A program made the translations under genes and the position numbers. From the NCBI GenBank assembly GCA_017445115.1, contig JAFSUU010000052.1, positions 1-36,385 of the forward strand: a stretch of DNA of 36,385 bases, in the 5' to 3' direction. This stretch comes from Clostridia bacterium (GTDB taxonomy: Bacteria; Bacillota_A; Clostridia; Oscillospirales; CAG-272). Shown here in pieces: positions 1 to 7,912 of the stretch. Below the pieces are notes generated by a model, which did no database searches, had not been told where the DNA came from, and was given only the letters and a program-made list of their open reading frames with translations. Positions within the stretch are counted from its first letter, which is position 1, and every line of letters begins with the position of its first letter.

Positions 1-1611
1 AACACGCCGTCAAGATGGGGCACGCAGGCTCCGTTCTCGAACATCACGCTCGACTGGACGGTCCCCGCAGACCTCGCAGATCAGCCCGCTATCGTCGGCG
101 GAAAAGAGATGAACTTCACCTACGGCGACTGCAAGCGCGAGATGGATATGGTCAACAAGGCGTTCATCGAGATCATGATCGAGGGCGACGCGAACGGCCG
201 CGGATTCCAGTATCCGATCCCGACGTATTCCATCACGAAGACGTTCGACTGGTCCGAGACGGAAAACAACAAGCTTCTGTTTGAAATGACGTCGAAGTAC
301 GGCACACCGTATTTCTCGAACTACGTCAACTCCGACATGGAGCCGTCCGACATCCGCTCGATGTGCTGCCGTCTGCGTCTTGACCTTCGCGAACTCAGAA
401 AGAAATCCGGCGGTTTCTTCGGTTCCGGCGAATCGACCGGTTCCGTCGGCGTCGTAACGATCAATATGCCGCGTATCGCGTACCTCGCTGAGGACGAAAA
501 GGACTTCTTCACACGTCTTGACAAGCTGATGGACATTTCGGCGCGTTCCCTCAAGATCAAGAGAACGGTCATCACGAAGCTTCTTGAAGAAGGGCTTTAC
601 CCCTACACGAAGAGATATCTCGGCACGTTTGAGAACCACTTCTCGACTATCGGTCTTATCGGTATGAACGAGGTCGGTCTCAACGCAAAATGGCTCCGCG
701 CCGACATGACGGACAAGAGAACGCAGGAGTTCACGAAGAAGGTCCTCAACCACATGAGAGAGCGCCTCTCCGACTATCAGGAGATGTACGGCGACCTCTA
801 CAACCTCGAGGCGACTCCCGCTGAGTCGACGACGTACCGCTTCGCTAAGCACGACGTAGCAAGATTCCCCGACATCATCACCGCTGCCGGCGACTGCGGC
901 ACTCCTTACTACACGAACTCGTCTCATCTTCCCGTCGGATTTACGGAAGACGTTTTCGCGGCTCTCGACATTCAGGATGAGCTTCAGACTCTCTACACGT
1001 CGGGCACCGTATTCCACGCGTTCCTCGGCGAAAAGCTTCCCGACTGGAAGGCTGCGGCTAACCTCGTAAAGACCATCGCGGAGAATTACAGACTGCCGTA
1101 CTACACGCTCTCCCCGACATATTCGGTCTGCAAGAACCACGGCTACATCACGGGCGAAAAGTACACCTGCGACAAGTGCGGCGAGCACACCGAGGTATAC
1201 AGCCGTATCACCGGTTACTACCGTCCGGTACAGAACTGGAACGACGGCAAGGCTCAGGAGTTTGAGGACAGACGCGAGTACGTTCTTGAACACTCTCACC
1301 TCTCTCATCACGGCTGCAGCTGTCACGACGACGCGAACGATATGCCCGCTCACGAGGACAAGGTAGAGGCGATCCTCCTCTTCGCAACGAAGACCTGCCC
1401 GAAGTGCAAGGTCGCGGGAGTTCTGCTCGACAAGGCCGGCGTGAAGTATGAAAAGCTTTACGTTGAGGACAACGAGGATCTCGCGCGTCACTATAATCTG
1501 AGCCAGGCGCCGACGCTGATCGTCATATCCGGCGACGAGCACACGGCTTATGCCGGACCCGAGGCGATAAAGAGATACATCGCGTCCCTCGGCAGCGAAG
1601 GAATAGCTTGA
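1..1611 (+). CDS. nrdD: Anaerobic (class III) ribonucleoside-triphosphate reductase with fused C-terminal glutaredoxin-like domain, 5' truncated by window edge
   Basis: Glycyl-radical enzyme that reduces ribonucleotides to deoxyribonucleotides without oxygen. The frame is open from base 1, so the N-terminus (ATP-cone region) is missing; 536 residues are visible. It begins with the family motif NTPSRWGTQAPFSN. A CC pair lies in SMCCRLRLD. A zinc-site cysteine set follows (SVCKNHG, then CDKC), then the glycyl-radical loop RITGYYRPV with its Gly near visible residue 405. After the radical domain, a linker (HHGCSCH) leads to about 80 residues of glutaredoxin/thioredoxin fold with redox motif CPKC (about 466-469) and a cis-Pro element SQAPTLIV. 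Classical formate-dependent NrdD lacks this domain, so this is probably a redoxin-dependent subtype. A thioredoxin-reductase-like gene follows 85 bp downstream, which fits. The activase NrdG is not visible. Family call certain; electron donor inferred. Confidence 0.96.
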   Translation, partial: NTPSRWGTQAPFSNITLDWTVPADLADQPAIVGGKEMNFTYGDCKREMDMVNKAFIEIMIEGDANGRGFQYPIPTYSITKTFDWSETENNKLLFEMTSKYGTPYFSNYVNSDMEPSDIRSMCCRLRLDLRELRKKSGGFFGSGESTGSVGVVTINMPRIAYLAEDEKDFFTRLDKLMDISARSLKIKRTVITKLLEEGLYPYTKRYLGTFENHFSTIGLIGMNEVGLNAKWLRADMTDKRTQEFTKKVLNHMRERLSDYQEMYGDLYNLEATPAESTTYRFAKHDVARFPDIITAAGDCGTPYYTNSSHLPVGFTEDVFAALDIQDELQTLYTSGTVFHAFLGEKLPDWKAAANLVKTIAENYRLPYYTLSPTYSVCKNHGYITGEKYTCDKCGEHTEVYSRITGYYRPVQNWNDGKAQEFEDRREYVLEHSHLSHHGCSCHDDANDMPAHEDKVEAILLFATKTCPKCKVAGVLLDKAGVKYEKLYVEDNEDLARHYNLSQAPTLIVISGDEHTAYAGPEAIKRYIASLGSEGIA

Positions 1612-1634
1612 GGATAGAGTAGAAAGAAATAAGA

Positions 1635-1680
1635 GTGGGGAACTCAGACGAGTTCCCCACATCCTTCAAAAACCTTTTTA
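1635..1680 (+). terminator. Hairpin with conserved tail, copy A of a dispersed family
   Basis: An 11-bp perfect stem GTGGGGAACTC / GAGTTCCCCAC with a 4-nt loop sits 23 bp after the nrdD stop and is followed by CCTTCAAAAACCTTTTTA. The same hairpin-plus-tail layout recurs after trxB and after the XRE regulator gene. It may partly terminate nrdD transcripts before trxB. Confidence 0.65.
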
Positions 1681-1696
1681 TAGGTGGTATTGATTT

Positions 1697-2602
1697 ATGT
1701 ACGATATTATAGTAATTGGCGGAGGTCCCGCGGGGCTCACCGCGGCGCTTTACGCGCTCCGCGCCGACAAGAGCGTTCTGATAATAGAAAAGGAGACGTT
1801 CGGCGGTCAGATAACCCATTCTCCGAAAGTTGAGAACTATCCCGGCTTTGCCGAGATGAGCGGAAACGAATTCGCGGACAAGCTGCTTGATCAGGTACTC
1901 GCGCAGGGCGCCGAGATAGAGCTTGAAAAGGTCACGGGGATCAAAGACGGAGACGTCAAGACCGTCGTCACGGAAGACGGGGAGTATGAGGCGAAGGCTG
2001 TCGTCATTGCGGTCGGCGTGAAGCACCGTATGCTCGGCGCGCCGGGCGAGGCGGAGCTCGTCGGTCACGGCATTTCGTTCTGCGCGGTCTGCGACGGCGC
2101 GTTTTACAAGGATCTGGACGTGGCGGTGATCGGCGGCGGTAACTCCGCGCTTCAGGAGGCCATCCTTCTCGCGAAGACCTCCAAGAGCGTTACGGTGGTA
2201 CAGAATCTCGATTATCTTACCGGCGAGGCAAGGCTTCAGAACGCGCTTACAGCCGAGCCTAACGTGAAGATAATCCTCGGCTCCGTTGTAAAAGAGTTCA
2301 AAAAGTCCTCCGACGGAAAGCTTGCCGGCGTTGTCATATCCGGTAAAGACGGAGATATGGAGCTTACGGTTGACGGTGTGTTCGTTGCGATAGGACTGAT
2401 ACCCGAGAACAAGCCGTTCGAGGAGCTGGCAGAGCTTAACGGTTACGGCTATTTTGACACGGATGAATCCTGTGTGACAAAGACGCCCGGCGTTTTCGTC
2501 GCGGGTGACTGCCGCTCGAAGCGGATCCGTCAGATAACGACCGCGACTGCCGACGGCGCCGTCGCCGCTCTCGCAGCGTGCGAGTATATCGACAGGAAAT
2601 AA
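1697..2602 (+). CDS. trxB: Thioredoxin-reductase-like FAD-dependent pyridine-nucleotide-disulfide oxidoreductase
   Basis: Cytosolic flavoprotein of 301 aa, normal length for bacterial low-molecular-weight thioredoxin reductase, which passes electrons through FAD and a CxxC to a thioredoxin or glutaredoxin. Visible: FAD motif GGGPAGL (8-14), redox centre CAVCDG (129-134), second Rossmann motif GGGNSALQEA (146-155) and the C-terminal FAD motif TPGVFVAGDCR. After the second Rossmann motif the strand reads VTVVQNLDYLTGE, not VxxxHRRxxxR, the arginine pair that binds the NADPH 2'-phosphate in typical TrxB. NADPH use is therefore doubtful; NADH or ferredoxin is possible. The SD AGGTGGT precedes the ATG. 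Its position after nrdD suggests it recycles the redoxin fused to that enzyme (inference). Confidence 0.9.
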   Translation: MYDIIVIGGGPAGLTAALYALRADKSVLIIEKETFGGQITHSPKVENYPGFAEMSGNEFADKLLDQVLAQGAEIELEKVTGIKDGDVKTVVTEDGEYEAKAVVIAVGVKHRMLGAPGEAELVGHGISFCAVCDGAFYKDLDVAVIGGGNSALQEAILLAKTSKSVTVVQNLDYLTGEARLQNALTAEPNVKIILGSVVKEFKKSSDGKLAGVVISGKDGDMELTVDGVFVAIGLIPENKPFEELAELNGYGYFDTDESCVTKTPGVFVAGDCRSKRIRQITTATADGAVAALAACEYIDRK

Positions 2603-2624
2603 AAGAACAGAGAATGAAAAGAAG

Positions 2625-2688
2625 CGGGGAAACTTTTTTGGAAAAAAGTTTACCAGCGCCCTTTCAAAAAACTTAGGTAAGTTTTTTG
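2625..2688 (+). terminator. Double hairpin terminator, copy B of the dispersed family
   Basis: A first stem AAACTTTTTT/AAAAAAGTTT follows GGGG. The family tail CCCTTTCAAAAAACTT then forms its own second stem CAAAAAACTT/AAGTTTTTTG (2665-2688). It separates trxB (plus) from the convergent DnaJ-like gene (minus), so it may work in both directions. Confidence 0.7.
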
Positions 2689-2711
2689 ACTTCAGTTATA
2701 TAATGCGCAAA

Positions 2712-4367
2712 TTACTGTTTGCGCTTTTTCTTTTTTAAGAAGATTACTGTTCCCGCTGCCGCGGCGGCAAGTATGATGACGGTCACTGTTATAATGATCG
2801 GTACGGCATTTGAGGAGGGCTTTTCGTCTTCCGGCTGTGCTTGTTCCGAGACGTTAGTATCAAGGTTCGGCGAGGCGGACGTAAACACTGTGGAGAATTC
2901 TGACGTGAAGAACGAGAACTCTTCAACGCTTCCGTCCTCGTAAGTATGGTATTCCGCTTTTCCGAGCGCTTCGATACTGCCGTCTGACGCTATGCGGTAG
3001 ACGTACAGGTCGGTCCCCCCGTTGAGGTCGCCTTTATTCAGCTTTACGTGGACTTTGACGGTGAATCCGATATCATCGCAGTCTTCAAACAGGATCGGGT
3101 AAAATCTTCCGTCGGCAGTCGATTCAAAGCCGTTCTTTTTTGCGAGCGCTTCAAGGATCCCGTCGGTCTTTTCGTCTGATTTACCGGGTTCCGCCTCCTC
3201 GACGATCTTCTTCGCTTTCACAAGGATGGCCGACAGGTCTTCATCGGAGAGATCCGCGTAGTGACGCTGTTCTTCGTCGGTCATACCTCCCGTTCCGACG
3301 GTCAGATACGATTTGTCGGGTGAGGATATTTCAAAATCCGAATTGCGGTCATTCGGGACGTACGGCAGGTCGCTTTTTTCGGGTTTTTCCGTTTCGTCTT
3401 CCGGACCTTTTTCGTTATCACGCTTTTCGACCGAGAGCACGAGATCATCGGGAAGCACGCATTCTTCGGGCTCATAGCGCAGCATGGACACCTCGTTATC
3501 GCCGCTCGGGATGAGCGTTACCGCAAAATCGTTTTCGCCGCGGGCGAGGACTTTCATCGTGTCGCGGTCAAGCCCTTCGAGAAGGATCGCTTTGTCGCCG
3601 TCGATCTCGATCTTACCCGACGCGACGTTCCCGTCGATCTTCGCCGTGACGACTTTTCCGTCTATATTCCACGTGCCGCCCGCGAAATCGACCTCGACGG
3701 TCCTTCTGTCGTCGGCAGCGGGACCGTTATTGTCGTCGCCGCCCGGCGCCGGAGGATCGTTGTTATAGTTCGGGGTGTCGTCCGGTTCGCCGTAATTCTT
3801 GGATTTCCCGTTTACCCATATCTTGTCGCCGGCGACGGGGACGTTCTGGACTCCGTCGTTCTCTCCCGGCCAGAAGTTTGTGAGAAGATATCCCGCTCCC
3901 TTGCAGTAAGGGCATTTCCAGCCGAGCGCTCTCGCTTCCTTACAGTCAGGGTTCTGACACTCATAAATACCTTTTCCGTCGCATCTGGTGCAGGTGCACC
4001 ATCCCGGTGTCGTGTGACAGAAGATACATCTGACTTTTCCCGTGCCGCCGCAGTTTCCGCATGGATCGGCGTTCCCGTCGGCGGGGATCGGTCTTGATTT
4101 TCCGTCGCCGTCGCAGGAGGGGCAGACGTAGTAACCGTTGTCGCAGCTGCCTTTCCCCGGTTCACCGGGGCACTTCATTCCGCCCGCGCCGCCGCAGCCG
4201 TCGCAGACCACCTCTCCGGCGTTGTTGCACACCCTACAGTGGAACTCGCCGGTGGATCTGCAGTGATAACAGGGCTCAAGGTCTTTAGCAAGCGACGCGA
4301 ACGTCAGCGCCGCCCCGAGCAGAACGGACAGCGCAAGTATTGCCGAAATAATTGATAATTTTTTCAT
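2712..4367 (-). CDS. Exported, membrane-anchored protein with DnaJ-type cysteine-rich zinc-binding repeats
   Basis: A 551-aa protein with no named function that I recognise. Order: signal peptide (1-27, MKKLSIISAILALSVLLGAA); about 150 residues carrying many CxxCxxxG-like elements (CYHCRSTGEF, CDGCGGAG, CPSCDGDGK, CGNCGGTGK, CTRCDGKG, CPYCKGAG), as in the zinc domain of DnaJ/Hsp40; a Pro/Gly/Asn/Asp-rich linker; a beta-rich middle with EIDGDKAILLEGLDRD; a C-terminal region; a TM helix near 520-543; and a KKKKRKQ tail. This predicts a type I membrane protein facing outside. There is no J domain, so it is not a DnaJ. The family module normally binds zinc and unfolded protein in the cytosol; an extracellular role as a zinc or disulfide scaffold is inference. 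The 15-bp gap to the zinc-ribbon gene upstream suggests co-transcription. Confidence 0.8.
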   Translation of the reverse strand: MKKLSIISAILALSVLLGAALTFASLAKDLEPCYHCRSTGEFHCRVCNNAGEVVCDGCGGAGGMKCPGEPGKGSCDNGYYVCPSCDGDGKSRPIPADGNADPCGNCGGTGKVRCIFCHTTPGWCTCTRCDGKGIYECQNPDCKEARALGWKCPYCKGAGYLLTNFWPGENDGVQNVPVAGDKIWVNGKSKNYGEPDDTPNYNNDPPAPGGDDNNGPAADDRRTVEVDFAGGTWNIDGKVVTAKIDGNVASGKIEIDGDKAILLEGLDRDTMKVLARGENDFAVTLIPSGDNEVSMLRYEPEECVLPDDLVLSVEKRDNEKGPEDETEKPEKSDLPYVPNDRNSDFEISSPDKSYLTVGTGGMTDEEQRHYADLSDEDLSAILVKAKKIVEEAEPGKSDEKTDGILEALAKKNGFESTADGRFYPILFEDCDDIGFTVKVHVKLNKGDLNGGTDLYVYRIASDGSIEALGKAEYHTYEDGSVEEFSFFTSEFSTVFTSASPNLDTNVSEQAQPEDEKPSSNAVPIIITVTVIILAAAAAGTVIFLKKKKRKQ

Positions 4368-4382
4368 ACCCTTATATCTTTC

Positions 4383-4712
4383 TCACTGAAAAATGCCTTT
4401 GCCGTCGACTTTTCTGCACATACTCTTTTTTCCGCAGTGCGGGCATCTGAAGCGTCTGTCGGAGCCGATGTGTATCGACATGATCGCCTGTTGCCACTTC
4501 GGGCGGAACGTCTTGCCGCACTTGCCGCATTCGTAGTCGCTGCGGCAGACGAAGACCGCGCCCGCTATCAGTATCGGGACCACGATCGCGACGGTGATCA
4601 GCACGACCGCCCACCACGGCATATCGTAGGTTTTGGTGAAGAAGTGCACCTCGCAGGAAGAGAGGCACAGCGCGCCGCCGACGAGGGCGGCAAGAGTTAT
4701 AATTCTTTTCAT
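4383..4712 (-). CDS. Small membrane lipoprotein-like protein with C-terminal zinc ribbon
   Basis: A 109-aa protein: N-terminal signal with lipobox-like LCLSSC (lipidated Cys near 20), one strong TM helix (about 34-55, PWWAVVLITVAIVVPILIAG), then a zinc ribbon CGKCGKTFRPKW...CPHCGKK (pairs CxxC/CxxC). Depending on processing, the ribbon would face the cytosol. It precedes the DnaJ-type Cys-rich gene on the same strand by 15 bp, so two adjacent genes encode membrane-linked Cys4 zinc modules. Function unknown. The start is chosen because the signal sequence begins at this ATG. Confidence 0.75.
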   Translation of the reverse strand: MKRIITLAALVGGALCLSSCEVHFFTKTYDMPWWAVVLITVAIVVPILIAGAVFVCRSDYECGKCGKTFRPKWQQAIMSIHIGSDRRFRCPHCGKKSMCRKVDGKGIFQ

Positions 4713-4876
4713 ATCAGTTATTCTCAGGGCGAGAAGAAAAGCGTTTCTTCAAGCGTGAACGCGTCGGCCGGGTATTCCTCGGCCGGCATATTTTGTAAGA
4801 CAGCCTTTCGTTTTCGTGCCGCTCGCAGACGCCATCAGTCAGATGCAGTCGCTGCCTTTAAGTCCGCAGAATTTTT
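4713..4876. other. Intergenic stretch with CGGCCG hairpin and a short possible gene remnant
   Basis: It holds a GC-rich inverted repeat around 4769-4790 (two CGGCCGG words separated by a few bases). A short minus-strand open stretch (ending ADAFTLEETLFFSP) has no clear SD and resembles the C-terminus of a lost protein. No gene is called. Confidence 0.3.
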
Positions 4877-6505
4877 TTACAGAGAACTACGCTCAATTTT
4901 TCTGAGGCGTTTGTTTTCATACATAAGCTTGTCTGCGCGGCGAACCACGTCGGATACGTAAGGATCGTTTTGCGGATCGCACACTGCAATTCCGACTGCG
5001 ATGTGTACCTGTTCCCAGATATTGTCCGTCGATGAGTTGATCTCTGCATTGTTTTTTTCAAACTGTTCGACGAGGGCATCGCGGTTATTATAGTCATCGT
5101 TTTTGAGAATGACGGCAAACTCGTCGCCGCCGATCCTGAATACGGGGCTGTGCTGGAATATGTTGCATATTGAGCGGCTTGCACTTTTCAGATAAATGTC
5201 GCCCTTGTCGTGACCGTACTTATCGTTGACGAGTTTCAGATTGTCGCAGTCGAAAACACCGACCGCGAATTCCAATGACGTTTTGTCGCTGATCAGTTGT
5301 TCCTGAAGCTCATCGGTCATAGCTGAAAACGCCCCTTTGTTCTTTACGCGCGTCAGAGCGTCGATGAAAACCTGCTTGTTCAGATCGTTTATATGCTCTT
5401 TCATATGACCTGAAAGCCGTTTGAAGGTTTTTGTAAGTTTGCCGACTTCGTCGTCGTTATCATACTCCAACGAATAATCATAGTTGCCTTTGTCCGCCTG
5501 CTCTGCCGCTTCGATAAGCTGTTTGAGCGGTCTCGAAATGCGTTTAGTATAAAGCATTGTGATCAGGCTTGAAATTATGAGCGCTACTGCGGCGACAAAT
5601 AAGATGTCAAGAATCAGCAGCTGCCACTCGCCTTCGGTTTCTGCTACGGGAGCGCACACGTTCAGGCGCATACCGTTGCTCAGCGGAAGCCAGGCAGCTT
5701 CCTTTTCCTCTCCTTCAAATTCATACTGAATAAACGTGTCCTCGTCGAGAACCCCTTTGGGAGCGACGGGCGTCGTCTCTTCTGTGAGCTGTGCGATGTC
5801 GATGCGGGGGTGATAGAAAAGATTTCCTTTATCGTCGTTCAAAAAGGCGTATCCGCTTTCGTAAAGATGGATACTGTCCACCTGTTCCGCCATCATGGAA
5901 TAATCGATCTCTATACCGACGACGCCGACGAACTCTCTTTCCCGGTAGATCGGGACGTTATAGGAAATCACGCGCATGTCAAGGTTATCCGTAATATACG
6001 GCGGAAGCCAGATAGCCTCTCCGTTGTGCTTCGGAACCGTGAACCATACAAGCTTTGACGTGTCCATCGTATCGTATTTTGTGATGTCCGTCACTTCGTG
6101 CTCGACGAATCCCTCTCCGTCAATGTCTGTGAACCAGAAGCCTTTAACGGTGTCGGAGACCTCCGGATCTATTCTGTAATAATAGGTCAAAACCCCGTTG
6201 GTTTTTGACGCCATTATATTAAAATACTCTTCCACGTGGTTTATATGATCCTCAAGATCCTCGCCCTCAAGTCCGTTGAGATCCGCCTCGGCGAATGAAG
6301 CAACTTTTTCAACCGATTTTTGTACGCTGTTGAAATAATAGTTTAGATTTCTCACTCCCGTTTCGCACAGCAAAAGCATGAGCTGGTCGGATTTACGGGT
6401 TTCGTTGCTTCTGATGAATATTACGCTTGTCAGCGTGACGATGACAACGGCAATAACGACGATGAGCAGCGTCATCAATGTCAGTTTGGTTCGCAAAGAT
6501 CGCAT
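4877..6505 (-). CDS. Membrane diguanylate cyclase (extracellular Cache-like sensor, HAMP, GGDEF)
   Basis: It makes c-di-GMP from two GTP at the membrane. 542 aa: TM1 (about 7-30), an extracellular sensor of about 250 residues with dCache-style sequence (WFTDIDGEGFVE, VISYNVPIYRE, FVGVVGIEIDYSMMAEQ), TM2 (about 295-317), a HAMP linker (KRISRPLKQLIEAAEQADKG) and a C-terminal GGDEF domain with DALTRVKNKGAF and intact FRIGGDEF (459-463). The RxxD product-inhibition site normally just before GGDEF is absent, so feedback inhibition is not expected there. SD GAGGTGAG precedes the ATG. It is monocistronic, behind its own promoter. A c-di-GMP phosphodiesterase gene lies at 30.8-33.0 kb. The ligand sensed cannot be told. 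Confidence 0.92.
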   Translation of the reverse strand: MRSLRTKLTLMTLLIVVIAVVIVTLTSVIFIRSNETRKSDQLMLLLCETGVRNLNYYFNSVQKSVEKVASFAEADLNGLEGEDLEDHINHVEEYFNIMASKTNGVLTYYYRIDPEVSDTVKGFWFTDIDGEGFVEHEVTDITKYDTMDTSKLVWFTVPKHNGEAIWLPPYITDNLDMRVISYNVPIYREREFVGVVGIEIDYSMMAEQVDSIHLYESGYAFLNDDKGNLFYHPRIDIAQLTEETTPVAPKGVLDEDTFIQYEFEGEEKEAAWLPLSNGMRLNVCAPVAETEGEWQLLILDILFVAAVALIISSLITMLYTKRISRPLKQLIEAAEQADKGNYDYSLEYDNDDEVGKLTKTFKRLSGHMKEHINDLNKQVFIDALTRVKNKGAFSAMTDELQEQLISDKTSLEFAVGVFDCDNLKLVNDKYGHDKGDIYLKSASRSICNIFQHSPVFRIGGDEFAVILKNDDYNNRDALVEQFEKNNAEINSSTDNIWEQVHIAVGIAVCDPQNDPYVSDVVRRADKLMYENKRLRKIERSSL

Positions 6506-6592
6506 CGTATTCTCACCTCGGACTATATGTCACAAATAGTATTGCAGATATTAAAAAAGCATAATAAACTACATATATTTACAATTATCCAT

Positions 6593-6621
6593 ATTATACT
6601 ATACTTGCCGCTATAGTTCAA
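6593..6621 (-). promoter_or_regulatory. Sigma-A-type promoter of the diguanylate cyclase gene
   Basis: On the minus strand, TTGAAC, a 17-nt spacer and TATAAT, about 90 nt upstream of the ATG. Confidence 0.65.
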
Positions 6622-6660
6622 GGTTAGTTTTTTAAAATTATTTGACTTATTTGAATAAAA

Positions 6661-6683
6661 AAGGGATTCTTTGAAAATCCCTT
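6661..6683 (-). terminator. Intrinsic terminator of ung
   Basis: Minus strand reads AAGGGATT, a 7-nt loop, AATCCCTT and then TTTT, 13 bp after the ung stop codon. Confidence 0.8.
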
Positions 6684-6695
6684 AATTATATATTT

Positions 6696-7367
6696 TCAGT
6701 CTTCGATTTTCCAGTTCACCGGCTCGGCGCCGCGGGAAACGAGAAACTCGTTCGCCTTTGAAAAATGACGGCAGCCGAAGAATCCGTTGTAAGCCGAGAG
6801 CGGACTCGGGTGAGCGGCGGTGAGCACGAGATGGTCGGGATTCGTGAGCAGCGCGCGCTTCGCCTTTGCGTTCCCGCCCCAGAGCAGAAACACTATCGGC
6901 TGAGGCGCTTCGTTCAGAAGCTCTATCACGCGGTCGGTAAATATCTCCCAGCCGAGGGGGCGGTGGCTGTTCGGCTGTCCGGCGCGCACCGTCAGCACGG
7001 TGTTCAGAAGCAGGACTCCGTCCTTTGCCCAGGAGGTCAGCTCACCGTGAGAGGGAGGAGTGAAGCCGAGGTCGTCCTGTATCTCTTTGAAAATATTCTG
7101 AAGAGAGGGAGGCGCGGGAACGCCGCGCCGGACGGAAAAGCAAAGTCCGTGTGCCTGCCCGGGACCGTGATACGGGTCCTGACCGAGGATGACCGCCTTG
7201 ACTTTTTCATACGGCGTATATTTCAGCGCGTTGAAAATGTCATGCATATCCGGATAGACCGTATATTCCCGGTACTCGCGCGCGAGCATACCGCGAAGTT
7301 TTTTGTAGTATTCTTTATCGAACTCGCCGTAAAGCTTTTCGTCCCAGCTGTTTCCGATGTTGACCAT
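6696..7367 (-). CDS. ung: Uracil-DNA glycosylase (family 1)
   Basis: Removes uracil from DNA to start base-excision repair. 223 aa, usual family length. The catalytic water-activating loop GQDPYHGPGQAHGLCFSV (Asp near 64), the pyrimidine-binding region LLLNTVLTVRAGQPNSH and the minor-groove loop HPSPLSAYNGFFGCRHFSKAN are all intact. It starts at the ATG behind GGGAGGCTG. It is transcribed alone from a consensus promoter, divergent from the GntR operon. Confidence 0.98.
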   Translation of the reverse strand: MVNIGNSWDEKLYGEFDKEYYKKLRGMLAREYREYTVYPDMHDIFNALKYTPYEKVKAVILGQDPYHGPGQAHGLCFSVRRGVPAPPSLQNIFKEIQDDLGFTPPSHGELTSWAKDGVLLLNTVLTVRAGQPNSHRPLGWEIFTDRVIELLNEAPQPIVFLLWGGNAKAKRALLTNPDHLVLTAAHPSPLSAYNGFFGCRHFSKANEFLVSRGAEPVNWKIED

Positions 7368-7395
7368 TTTTCAGCCTCCCGATTTTTCTACAATA

Positions 7396-7424
7396 ATTAT
7401 ATAGCGGAGAAGTGTTTTTGTCAA
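7396..7424 (-). promoter_or_regulatory. Consensus promoter of ung
   Basis: Perfect TTGACA, 17-nt spacer, perfect TATAAT on the minus strand, about 30 nt before the ung start codon. Confidence 0.85.
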
Positions 7425-7470
7425 TAAACGCCGGTCTTTCAAAATAATCTTAAAAATTTTCAAAAATGTA

Positions 7471-7499
7471 TTGACAAATGCGAAAGAATACTGTATTAT
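7471..7499 (+). promoter_or_regulatory. Near-consensus promoter of the GntR-ABC operon
   Basis: TTGACA, 17-nt spacer, TATTAT, 42 nt upstream of the regulator's start. It is back to back with the ung promoter. Confidence 0.85.
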
Positions 7500-7520
7500 C
7501 TCAATAGTACAGTAGTACAG
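7489..7520 (+). promoter_or_regulatory. Candidate operator for the YtrA-type GntR repressor
   Basis: An inverted repeat TACTGTA-N12-TACAGTA overlaps the -10 box. Its right arm lies within a tandem direct repeat TAGTACAG TAGTACAG (7505-7520) next to the transcription start. The placement fits autorepression by the gene just downstream. Binding is inferred. Confidence 0.6.
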
Positions 7521-7540
7521 CTTGAAGAAGGAGGGAGAAA

Positions 7541-7912
7541 ATGGAGTGGAAACTTGACAGATCAAGGCCGATCTGTCCTCAGATAGTGGAGCGCCTTCAC
7601 GTCGCCATCGCCTCCGGGGAACTGTCTCCGGGAGAAAAGCTGATGTCGGTGCGCGAGGTCGCGCTTGCCGCCGGAGTCAATCCGAACACGGTACAGAAAT
7701 CGTTTGAAGAGCTTGAAAGGTCCGGCGCGGTTTACTCGGTGCGGGGGACCGGCTGGTTCGTGTCCGACGACACGTCGAGCGCGAAGCGGAAGACGGAATC
7801 CATGGTGACAGAAAGAGTCGCGGAGTTTTTTGACGATATGAAGCGGCTCGGCGTCGGAGAAGACGACGCGAAAAAATACGTTAATGAATGGAAGGGAGGC
7901 GCGGCACAATGA
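7541..7912 (+). CDS. GntR-family transcriptional regulator, YtrA subfamily
   Basis: A short 123-aa DNA-binding protein. Winged helix over about 5-75 (RSRPICPQIVERLHVAIASG, LSPGEKLMSVREVALAAGVN, NTVQKSFEELERSGAVYSVR), then a short helical tail rather than a large effector domain, as in the YtrA subfamily. Such regulators usually repress their own ABC-transporter operon; here the ABC ATPase start overlaps its stop (ATGA). The SD GAAGGAGGGAG is strong. The inducer is unknown; in known YtrA systems it is often a cell-envelope antibiotic. Confidence 0.92.
   Translation: MEWKLDRSRPICPQIVERLHVAIASGELSPGEKLMSVREVALAAGVNPNTVQKSFEELERSGAVYSVRGTGWFVSDDTSSAKRKTESMVTERVAEFFDDMKRLGVGEDDAKKYVNEWKGGAAQ

Noticed and set aside
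10..1662. 550-codon open frame antisense to nrdD
   Set aside because: It is a mirror of a strongly conserved gene in high-GC codon usage, has no SD or recognisable domain, and its residues are an Arg/Val-rich shadow.
4713..4860. Short minus frame ending ADAFTLEETLFFSP as a gene
   Set aside because: No start with SD and too short to assess; kept only as a possible remnant.
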